This document shows positions 52,388-64,000 of a stretch of DNA of 64,000 bases, piece by piece. The translations under genes were made by a program, and so were the position numbers. The notes beneath the pieces are model-generated. The model saw only the letters and a list, made by a program, of their open reading frames with translations, was not told the DNA's origin and ran no database searches. Where the stretch lies: NCBI GenBank assembly GCA_037176885.1, contig JAWWNJ010000055.1, forward strand, positions 372,001-436,000, read 5' to 3'. This stretch comes from Favolaschia claudopus. Lineage: Eukaryota; Basidiomycota; Agaricomycetes; Agaricales; Mycenaceae. Position 1 is the first letter of the stretch, and every line of letters begins with the position of its first letter.

Positions 52388-55002
52388 ATGGAGGCGAGCA
52401 GCTCCAGGGCTCCGTCGCAGCCGCTCAAGTTTGTTTTGCTGCAGCCTCTCGATCTTGGTCCTAAATGTATCTGGCAGGCAAGCTTATGCGAAACTATTTT
52501 CTTCAGCAACCTCCAGCTCTCGCATCCGAGATGCAGCTCTAGCTGATCGACTCTTCACATCCGACACTTTGGAGATTCCCGGTCGCAGTTTGGCATGGAA
52601 GGTGCTACCAGCATAACACCTTTCGCTAGTTCTTCAACCGTTATTCTCTTATAGCTCTTTCTCCTTCCCGATGAGCCTTTACAACCCTTGGCCGACTCTG
52701 TCGCAACCCCGCCTCTATCTTCGCTCAGGGTAGCAAGAAAGAAATGGAAACAACTGCTGTCGGAACACATGCGCGCTCCCGACGGAAGCTATGAAGAGGG
52801 CGTCGTTCCCGACTCGTTATTGGCATCTGAGCGACGAGCATCCGCGGGTGACCTGGAAACGAACAATCCCTTGAGTCTTCACAAAGAGGTATGCTTTTGT
52901 GTAGAGATTCCTTATGCTGTGTTCATTGGAGGTTAGAATCCTTGGAAGGAATGGTTCGCATCAGTGGAATTGCGCAAGACAATCTTACAGGATGTTGAGA
53001 GAACGTTTCCTGAGATCGCGTTCTTTAGGGAACCCGAGGTTTGTTCATTCTCTTAGTTGCAAGCCGAGTATATTGAACTCGAGCTATCGTCAGGTCCAAG
53101 TTCAACTCACAAATATCCTATTCATTTATTCAACTGTGACCAATCCGGCGACCGGATACCGCCAAGGTCGATTCTGCTGCACCTGTTCAGATTAAAGATG
53201 TTGACCTCTCCCTCTGATTGCAGGCATGCACGAATTATTAGCACCTCTTTATTACGCTGTTGACTACGATTCGGTGGACGACGCCGATGAACAAGTGAAT
53301 GAACCAGCACTGCAAGAGGCCTGTTCAAGGACGGGGGTCGCCGCCGATGCATGGGCCTTATTCGAGGCTGTCATGCGCGGCGCGTCGAAATGGTATGAAT
53401 GGCAAGAATCCGCTGCTGCATCGCGGCCACCACCATCTTCGCCGTTCGCTACTCACGTCAACATCCCTGCTGGACCGGTTGAAATCAAACCATATATAAC
53501 ACCTGTTGTCGAGGATTGCAATCGTATTCAGTCTGTCCTTCTTCGATCGGTGGATCCTCTTTTATGGAAACACATGCAGGCCGTCGGCATCGAACCTCAA
53601 ATATACGGGATTCGGTGGCTCAGACTTCTCTTCACACGTGAATTCGAGATGAGTTCAGCCATGAAGTTATGGGATGGTTTGTTTGCATGCGATCCAACTT
53701 TTGAGTTGGCTCCCTGGATCTGTACAGCTATGCTGATTCGGATACGGAATGAGTGTGAGTCTCCCTTCATATTCAATTCACGCCCACATCCTGATCGAAT
53801 TTTGTTCAGTGATTCCTTCGGATTACAGTGGACAGCTAACGAGCTTACTGCGATACCCGTCTCAACCGTCTGGTGACGGACCACATCATACTAGCGTCCT
53901 TTTGAGGCAGGCTTTGGCGTTGCAGATGTCGCCCAGCGAGGCAACAGGACATTCGCTGGTCCTCGAAAATCGTAATCGCCTGAACATCCCAACCGAAGTT
54001 CCCTCGCCGCCTCCACCGCCTCAAAGAAGAGCACCCAGAAGCGGTCGAGAGAAGGTCTCCGCTACGAGCGCTAAACCCAGTGATACAAGGGCACAACCCG
54101 GTCAACAGATGGGTTTGGAGACCTTCGCGCGAGGTCTATTAGAGAAGAGTGAAAGTTTTGGTATCAACAAAACCATCATGAGTGCTGTTCCTGAGTTGAG
54201 AGTAAGTCCTAGTCTTGGTGTCCAAAATACATGAATTCATCCGACCTAGCGTAACCTCTCCGAATTGGCTGCCTCCTTTGTACGCTCACCGACGACCCCA
54301 TCTTTTCCCATGGAGGACGAGCGACTTCCGGAAGAAAGACCTCCATGGGAGCCCAAGTCTCGTTTGGAGATGGAACGTGAACTTGCACTTCTCAAGTCCA
54401 ACAACAAACGGTTAGGCGAGTCCTTGAGTTGGGCAGTGGACCTGCTGTTGCAAGACGAGACCGAAGTCAAGGATCGGCCCCAGCTGCAAAAGTCGAAAGG
54501 AGAGGCGGTAGAAGCCATCTCGTACGTCAGGGACGTTCTTACGGCCAACCTCCTAAGGATTGAGGAGGACCGACTGTTTGGAGAGGAAGAACTTGCGAAA
54601 AGAAGAGGCGCTCACCACAAAACGAGCTCCTCTGGGAGTTCCATTATTCCTGTGGCCCAACCTAAGGCCCCCACCCCTGTGACTGTTGTTGAATCATTGC
54701 GATCTAGGGTGTCGGCCGACACGCCACCGCCTTTGTTGAATAGTTTTTCTTCGCCCCCGACTTCTCCGACTGCCGCCCGGTCGCCGACATCGCCATCCAT
54801 TGCGCCATGGCACTATACGCGATCAAATTTCGTCGCCAGCAACCTTCCTTCTGCATCCCTCCCTCGTGTACCCCCTCCAACTTCTTCGACCATTCGGCGA
54901 CCGCCGGAAGCCAGCTTGAGTCGTGAGCCTCGAGCTTCACGGCCGGCGCCACCAAGACGGGCTCAGAGTAGCACGGAGCATGATCCACTCGGCGTTCTTT
55001 GA
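52388..55002 (+). CDS. TBC-domain Rab GTPase-activating protein, TBC1D5-like
   Basis: ATG at 52388 opens MEASSSRAPSQPLK. An intron of about 50 nt leads to QAYAKLFSSATSSSRIRDA. GRSLAWK then joins LFLLPDEPLQP. The TBC core has ILQDVERTFPEIAFF, carrying the arginine finger of the IxxDxxR motif, and GYRQGMHELLAPLYYAVD with the glutamine finger YxQ. LIRSVDPLLW-type and GIRWLRLLFTREFEM segments follow, and the split domain with a long middle insert is the TBC1D5 layout. The C-terminus has a coiled coil (MERELALLKSNNKRLGESL) and a Ser/Pro tail ending HDPLGVL. Such proteins inactivate Rab7-type GTPases on endosomes and work with retromer and autophagy. About 770 residues. Confidence 0.87.
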
Positions 55003-55244
55003 ACGAGCCACTCCTTCTCGACCCACATGATATAAGTAGTTTATGTAGATGTAGACGTATAATCTGTACAATAAGCATACAAGCGTTGGGAGTTGGCCAA
55101 AAATTTCCTGCGGTATTTTGAGTTGACCGAAGAAAGCCGAGAGGAACCAATCGGAGGCAAATCCCAGGCATGTGATTGGGGGACGAATACGGACCGGATT
55201 GACGAGTCTGGCCCAGTCCCAGCTTTTGCTCATCACCGTCAACG

Positions 55245-57771
<2,527 letters not shown>

Positions 57772-57845
57772 AAACCTGTATCCTTGCAATTCTAAGTAAT
57801 AAATTATGGCGCCGATAACCATTCAGAGGTTTGTTACATGTTAAT

Positions 57846-60051
57846 TCAAGACAACGCTACATCGAGAATATGCTGAGTGAAGAGAGTTTCGGGGAAGTAT
57901 CGAGCTCTGGTTGATCGTCCGCCAAAGAATCTACCATCGAGCTCGCGAACAGTTTTCCATGCACCGACAGGACCGCCAAAGACGACAAAGATTCGAACGG
58001 CGTCCTCTGGATTCGATGGGGGCGGACTCACGAAATGAACGACCACGCGCTCAACAACGCCGTTCTTCGAGCATTCGTCACCTAAGCGTATAACGAGAGT
58101 GAGAACAGCCCAGCAACCAAAGAGGCGACAATCGAACCAATTTCCTCGCTCAAGTCATCATCAACGTCTTCCGGTCCCACCATGTTGGTAAGAACCACGA
58201 CACGACTGGGCTCGCCGAATCGCTCACGGTCTTCCCTCGTTTTGGCGTCCTCATTATTGTTGATGATCTTCCCCATCTTCGAGCCGATACCGATACCTTT
58301 GCCTGCCGAAGGGCCGCCACTTTGGGGTTTGTGTTTGCTGCTTTTCCCCTGCGAAACTTGTTCTACAGTGAGAGCATTCACGATCCCTGAGCCATCGGCG
58401 CCCAAGCCCTGCCCTAGACGAGAATCAATTTCTGAGATGCCAACAGCAAGACAATGGCGAACTACCTTCTTTGTGTCCCCACTTGGCCATGAGGCGCTGA
58501 GCGAAGCCATGAGGATCAGGTCTGCGAAGGGATGAGTGATTAGTGAAGACAGGGGGAGAGCCGTACTTTTTAGACACAGATTTGTCTTCACCAGCGGGTT
58601 CGGGAGCGCCTTGAGCAAGGGCACCCAAACGTGAGGCGATGGCAGCTGCAGCCTTGACGCGTGCATCCAAAGCAGCCGTTACCGCAGGTGGTGGACCAGG
58701 AGGTGGTGGCGGCATCGAGGGCGGTGCGAAGGGATTGTACGCCAACGACGGCGGAGAGGGCGAGCGAGTGAGAGGAGGGGGCGCGGGGCGGGCAACAGAA
58801 GCCATAGCGGCGCGTCGGAGGTATGCTTCCTCGCCTGTTTCTTCACGCGGAGGTGCGACGTTAGGTGTGTTCATTAGTAATCCAGGAATGACATCCTGGT
58901 CCTGTTCAGCTACATCGCCGGTCGAAGCGGGCGGAGGGGGTGAAGGTGGTCGTTTTCCTTCCGACATTGCTAGGCGGCGTTGATAGGCCTCATCACCAGT
59001 CAGACTGGCTGGAGGCGGGGCAGCAGGGGGAGCAGCCGAAGCCCCGAGTCCAAGCCTCTCTTCAACTTCGCGTCGCTCCTCGTCCGTTCTTGTCCAACGA
59101 TCGGTATCTTCGTACCGGCCTGTAAGACGGTGAGAGTTTGTAGAGATGCATCCAACGGAATGAACCAACTAGATTTCTTGGGTCGCTCATCGTCGTCGGA
59201 GGGGGTGCCATCACTGTCGGAGTAGCCACCACTGCGTCTGCCGCGTTTGCGGTCTTCGCGTCGGCGCTCTTCGGCCAGTCGTTCGCGTCGGTCGATGCGG
59301 TCTTTTTGCTTCCAGACCTTGAATTCGTTGTAATCGTTGGGGCGTAGAGGGTCATACAGTTCCATGGGGTCCCATACGGACAATGAAGGGGCATTATTGT
59401 TCTTGTTCTAGTAGGATAGAGATGGGGAGCGGACAAGAACGGCTAAACGCCACGCACCCTGCGGCCCTTGCCCTTGCCGCCAGCTCCCTTCTTTTTGTTG
59501 TGGGAGGCTTTGTATCCGTTGACATCCTCGTCCAGCACCATCGACGGTGGCTTAACTTTCTTTCCCCACCCGGAGGTTTCTGCCGGCTCATGGGTAGCTT
59601 CTGCGAGGACTGGTGGGGCAAACACGACAGCGGTGGAGGAAACGACGGCGGATGAGGTCGCGGAGGTGAGTGCTGCGCCGACAGGGAGTCTAACAGCGAC
59701 AGGCTTTGTTTTCTGGGCAGCAGTGCGCCTTACAGGAGCAAAGGCGAGGGCTGCGGACCATCCTTCGGAGCGACACGAAGAGTTTTTTTAATAAACGAAT
59801 TCTCGATCCGCATATGCGCAACAGAAAGTACCGGCTGGGGCCTTTGCAGAGGCGGGTGCTGGATCGCCACCGACATTTTCTTGTGGAGGCTGCTCTTCTG
59901 CGGTTACGAGTTGTGGTGGCGCAGGAGGAGGTTGAACGGGTGCGGGGTCGGGGGTGGATGAGGAGGGCAAGGCAGCGGAGGGAGCTGAAGGAACAGTTGC
60001 GCCGGTGGAAAAGGTGAGACCACCGTACAGGCCACCAGCTCGCGAAGTCAT
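57846..60051 (-). CDS. Splicing factor 45 (SPF45/RBM17-type, G-patch plus UHM)
   Basis: ATG at 60051 opens [18 protein letters not shown], the short Leu-Tyr-Gly-Gly-Leu start typical of fungal SPF45. Pro/Ala-rich linkers lead to [15 protein letters not shown], then [20 protein letters not shown]. The centre is Pro-rich ([13 protein letters not shown]). The G-patch has [18 protein letters not shown]. The C-terminal UHM has [40 protein letters not shown] and [16 protein letters not shown], the Arg-x-Phe element that binds ULM tryptophans. It ends [11 protein letters not shown]45 recognises 3' splice sites in alternative or short-intron splicing. Several short introns. It lies between the two SDH1 copies and overlaps neither. 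Confidence 0.9.
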
Positions 60052-60106
60052 GGCAGTAGAGAATAAAAGACGTATATTTGTACAAGTTTAGTTTGGTGGA
60101 TCTACT

Positions 60107-60731
60107 CTACTCTTTCTTTCCATACAGCTGCTCACTTCCCTCTCGTTTCACCTCCTCGTTCCCAGCAGCATATCCATACGCCATCTTCGCGCCCCCTGTC
60201 GCCATGTTCAACGCCTGTTCACCCACTCCTGCTGCAGGAAGCTCGCTCGTCTTCTGACTCCCTGCTTTCGTCGTTGCATGTGCCCAACCATCCTCTAGTA
60301 ATGTAATCTATCAGCTATGCCCAAGGTTTCCCTGGAATCGAGACCCACCGTCGTTCGAATCCGGGCGCAGCGGATGAACATTCGTCGACTCAATGATGCC
60401 TGGCCGCGCCTCAACCACACCAGCTTGCTCCTTCAGAGTCCGTTGCGCTTGTTTGTCTCCCTCGAAATTGGGTCCTGCGCCAGCCCCGCGCTCAGAGGTC
60501 GTCGGGTCAGTGACCTGTTACCATTGTTAGCCGCGTTCAACCCGAAGTGAAAGCACACGAACAAAGTTAGTTGCCATTGGATCCGACGCGTTCGAGGACG
60601 ATGTAGGATTCGCGACACCTGTGCAAGACGTTTAGTTCAACGCCAAAATATAATCATCATAGTGTGTCTTGACCTGGCCATACGCCGACCACCTGGGGAC
60701 CGGTAGGTAGGTTTCTATCGTTCACAGCCAT
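60107..60731 (-). CDS. Small hydrophilic four-exon protein, unrecognised
   Basis: No single open frame covers it; it appears only after splicing. ATG at 60731 opens MAVNDRNLPTGPQVVGVWPG. An intron at 60619-60673 joins VANPTSSSNASDPMATNF. A second joins VTDPTTSERGAGAGPNFEGD and QAQRTLKEQAGVVEARPG, then ESTNVHPLRPDSND. A third joins EDGWAHATTKAGSQKTS, and the last part holds GVGEQALNMATGGAKMAYGY before ending SEQLYGKKE and TAG at 60107. Each junction keeps one frame and has GT..AG ends, and the joined protein is polar without stops. About 150 residues, probably soluble and flexible. No family recognised. It starts 278 bp from the RsfS stop and ends 56 bp before the SPF45 start, all on one strand. 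Confidence 0.62.
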
Positions 60732-61008
60732 TATAATAGTAAGCAGATGGTTTCAATGGGGGCTTCACATCTACATCTCGACTTTTTATCCTCTTCTCGG
60801 ATATCTACTACTCATGTTGTACGCAATCTGCGTCATGGCTCTCTCTTATCTTTTCTCTCAGGTTGGAGCTGGTTTGCGGAGTATCCACTTCGAAACCAGT
60901 CGCCGACTCCGGCGGCTCGGAGAGATGATAGTCTTGTTATCATTCTGAGCGAATGCGATAACACAGTAGAAAATTACAATCAGGATATATGTACTTTTTC
61001 TGAGCACA

Positions 61009-61710
61009 CTACCACCTATTACGGTCATACCTATCTGACGGAAAATACCGATCCTTGGCTTGCTTGCTGAGTATATGAACAGCAAATGGCCCCGCATCTA
61101 TCATCGCCCACCCATTATGCACGCGTTGTTTAGCATTCGGTGGAATCGGCAACGGAGGGCGGACACCCAGCAGCTAGAAAGAGGGAGGAAGCATATGTCA
61201 GTCAAGGTACCAACCAATTGATATACCAGAGCTACGAACCGTCTTTCGAACAACACGCACAACAGACTCTATCGCCCCCTTGTTCTCCGTACCCTCTTTA
61301 ACCTGCGAAGCAATGAGACGGGATTACAGCACCTCCAAGCGTCCAATGCGAATAATAACCTGAGCCATGACGATCCAGCTCCATAAACTCCCAGGGATCT
61401 CAAAACTAGATTCGCCATAATACGTCCCGCCCCTCTTCCGGCGGCCCTGCGGCTCGCGATGAGGCAGCGCGGGACCTTCGGGAAGACTTTGGGGTTGCGA
61501 AACGAGAAGCGTGGTGGGGTCCAGGAGGGGCGATTGGACGAGCTGGGCATGGAGGTCCTTCAGCGGTTGCGGGGCATCGTGGGGTAGTGGAGGGGGTTCT
61601 GTCGTAGGCAGATGGGGAGGTAGCCGTCGAACGAATTGAGGTGCTCGTGCAGGTTGGACGGGGTCAACGAACCATGGAACCGTAGAAAGCAAACGCCGCC
61701 TGCAGAACAT
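61009..61710 (-). CDS. Stand-alone RsfS-like mitochondrial ribosome silencing factor (Atp25 N-terminal half)
   Basis: ATG at 61708-61710 opens MFCRRRLLSTVPWFVDPVQP, a short basic leader that may target mitochondria. A Pro-rich part follows, then GRRKRGGTYYGESSFEIPG and SLWSWIVMAQ. After an intron, VKEGTENKGAIESVVRVV; after another, LLGVRPPLPIPPNAKQRVHN and GWAMIDAGPFAVHILSKQA. The Trp-x-Met-Ile-Asp-x-Gly...Val-His-Ile core is the RsfS/Iojap signature; these proteins bind uL14 and keep ribosomal subunits apart. It ends RYDRNRW. In Saccharomyces the same domain is the N-terminal half of the fused, cleaved Atp25; here the C-terminal mRNA-binding half is absent. Between the small four-exon gene and SDH1 copy 2. 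Confidence 0.78.
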
Positions 61711-61894
61711 GAGAGAATTGAAAAAGTGGAGAAATCACGATCACGCGACTTTCTCCTTTTCGAGCGCGTCTCGCGACTCGCGCACAATTCACACTGGAAG
61801 TGGAGAAAGAATACAGGTCTCCCTAAATCAATTACATATTCCTACACGCGGTACTACTTTACCGAGACTGGCAACTGTCCAATCTATAGTATTC

Positions 61895-64000
61895 CTAGTA
61901 TACACGCTTAATCGGAGGAACGGCCTTGCACTCCTTCTCATCGAGCGTGGTTCCAACTACATCCCGATATCGTAGCTCAACATCAGGCTTGAATGAATCA
62001 GGTTGATATGTCAAGGTATGTTTCATCCAGTTCACATCATCACGCTTGAAATGTCTTCAAAGGGGAAGAAAAGACGAGAACGGGAAGAACGCACGGCGGG
62101 GATGTCTTCACGCGCATGAGCTCCACGCGACTCCCGTCGAGCAGCCGCAGCTACGACCGTTTGGACGGCACATTGCAGAAGATTTCGGAGTTCGAGCGTT
62201 TCAATGAGGTTCCTAGAGATCCATGTCTTTGGAATATGCTTCAAAGTGCTCAAAAAACACTGACGAATTCCATATCATGCTTCTATCCTTGATGCCAATA
62301 CTGTCGAATCTTGCGTAGATGGCACGTAGGTCATGGACACCTTCATCCAAAGAGGACTGTGTTCTGCCTGTTTTTCCCAAACTCGCCGTAGAAAATTAGT
62401 AGGGACACACGGACCGGAACACAGCTGCATTGGCTTGCATAGCCCTCTGCATACCGAGTCTGATTGCAGTAGAAGACTCCGGTCCATCCGACTGTCTATA
62501 ATTGTTCAGCGAATTTATAGAAGGTTTGAAATCGGTCTCGCGAGTACCTGATCTTGTCCATGAATTCAATGCTGTTAATCCCAGCCTCCTCAGGAATGGC
62601 CTTGTGGGGTTGCCCGGGGGTGAGGGTCTCCTTGATATGGTTTGCGCAGGCACGCCCGAATACGACAATATCCAGCAGCGAGTTGGCACCGAGACGATTG
62701 GCGCCGTGAACAGAAACACAAGCAGCTTCGCCTGCAGCATAGAGACCAGGGACCACCTTGTCCTTTCCTTGGGCATCAACTGTGAGAACCTCTCCAGTGT
62801 ATTTTGTGGGGATACCGCCCACTACGAAAGGGTGAGCAAACTTATTGTGACTAGAGACGGCGAAGACGTACTGTTGTAGTGAACCGTGGGCAAGACAGGA
62901 ATGGGCTCTTTGGTAACATCAACGCCAGAGAAAATGGAAGCAGTTTCTGAAATTCCTGGCAGGCGTTCGTGGAGAACCTCGGGAGGCAAATGGCTGAGTT
63001 GCAAGTAGATGTGGTCTTTGTCGGGCCCAGCACCGCGACCTTCCCGAATTTCGACCGTCATACTCCGAGATACTACATCGCGGGAAGCCAGGTCTTTGGC
63101 TGTCGGAGCATAGCGCTCCATGAACCGTTCTCCATGAGAGTTGAGAAGGTAGCCTCCCTCGCCGCGGCAGCCTACCCAGTAGTTAGATTTAGATTCTGTA
63201 ATACGGTTCTAGAAGGAATAGCAGAACCTTCGGAGATTAGGCAACCGGAGCCGTGGATGCCAGTCGGGTGGAATTGCACAAACTCCAGATCTTGCAAGGG
63301 AAGTCCGGCACGAGCGACCATAGCGTTGCCGTCTCCAGAGCAAGTATGGGCACTTGTGCAGCTGAAGTAAGCCCGCCCGTAGCCGCCAGTAGCCAACACC
63401 GTCTTGTGCGCTCGGAATCGGTGGAGAGTCCCATCCTCCATGTTGAGAGCAATGACACCTACACATGCACCGTCTTGCATAATTAAATCCAGAGCAAAAT
63501 ATTCGATGAAAAAGTTCGTGTTGTGGCGCAGAGACTGGCCATAGAGGGTGTGCAGAAGCGCATGGCCAGTACGATCCGCGACAGCGGCGCATCTATATGC
63601 CAGACCACCTTTGCCGTATTCCAACGATTGACCCCCTAGCGCTCGTTGATATATTTTGCCTTCCTTTGTACGAGAAAATGGCACGCCAAAATGCTCCAGC
63701 TGTAGAAGGGAAGTTTCAACTTACACTGCGAGGAATGAGTACATCACACCTCGATAACTGTGCGTGGCGCTTCGCGGCACATATAATGAATCGCATCCTG
63801 ATCACCTAGCCAGTCGGAACCCTTGACCTTCAAGACATCAAGTCCAGATCGAAAGATGAAATTCCTGGCTCACAGTATCATACATGTGCCACCGCCAGTC
63901 ATCCTCGGTGATGTTCTAAAGGACAGGGAAATCCTAAGGTTGAGATTCAGGCGAGACGGCTTACCCCCAGCGCCGCGTTGATACCACCCTAAACCACGCT
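61895..64000 (-). CDS. SDH1: Succinate dehydrogenase flavoprotein subunit, copy 2, N-terminus beyond window
   Basis: Reading from the right edge, the last bases encode GGINAALG, then [51 protein letters not shown] and [38 protein letters not shown], then [19 protein letters not shown] with the catalytic Arg, [20 protein letters not shown] and [20 protein letters not shown] follow. It ends [20 protein letters not shown] with RVY before TAG at 61895. No frameshift or premature stop is seen; every intron position matches copy 1. The FAD-linking His lies beyond the window, so activity cannot be judged fully. Protein differences from copy 1 cluster near the C-terminus. It may be a stress- or tissue-specific paralogue, or a retained near-duplicate. 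Confidence 0.9.

Noticed and set aside
60345..60370. GTTCGAATCC, another tRNA T-loop-like string
   Set aside because: It lies at an exon-intron junction of the small four-exon gene, and no cloverleaf is possible.
61895..64000. Second SDH1 as a pseudogene
   Set aside because: Considered because it is a near copy, but every exon in the window is open, splice sites are intact and the stop is in the normal place.

Overview
This 64-kb window is nuclear DNA of a filamentous basidiomycete, most likely an Agaricomycete. Genes are tightly packed on both strands and split by many short introns of about 45-65 nt, with GT..AG ends and CTNAC/CTGAAC-like branch points. The gene families fit: a PriB-like Zn2Cys6 factor, RsfS, Sec66, NSE1 and PIG-Y. 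No rRNA or tRNA gene, CRISPR array, intact transposon or virus-like gene was found. All gene spans run from start codon to stop codon and include introns. Splice sites were read by eye, so individual junctions may be off.

Left part (1-14.7 kb): the 3' part of an SFI1-type spindle-pole gene; a tiny PIG-Y-like gene divergent from a coiled-coil gene; a Gfo/Idh/MocA oxidoreductase; the aprataxin HNT3; a protein-lysine-methyltransferase-like gene divergent from a RhoGEF; and asparagine synthetase divergent from phosphatidylinositol synthase.

Middle (14.7-34.9 kb): a mitochondrial Msp1/ATAD1-like AAA ATPase; a minus-strand run of NSE1 (SMC5/6 complex), phosphatidylserine synthase, DNA primase large subunit PRI2, a long disordered protein and a NEDD1-like WD40 protein; then a USP7/Ubp15 deubiquitinase and Sec66. 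NSE1 and PRI2 carry the same composite promoter module, ACGCGT plus two GTCAC-GTGC-type half-sites.

Right part (34.9-64 kb): mitochondrial citrate synthase with a GC-AG intron; a Gly/Pro-rich protein divergent from a PP2A B56 subunit; cytosolic Hsp70; a secreted PhoD-like phosphatase; about 2 kb without a confident gene; a Zn2Cys6 regulator; a TBC1D5-like Rab-GAP; and succinate dehydrogenase flavoprotein SDH1. After the splicing factor SPF45, a small unrecognised four-exon gene and an RsfS-like gene, a second apparently intact SDH1 faces the first and runs off the window.

Most genes are single-copy housekeeping genes. The less ordinary signals are the facing SDH1 pair with patchy, conversion-like similarity, the shared NSE1/PRI2 promoter module, the GC-AG intron, the stand-alone RsfS gene and the small four-exon gene. 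I saw no cluster that looks like a new multi-gene defence or biosynthetic system.
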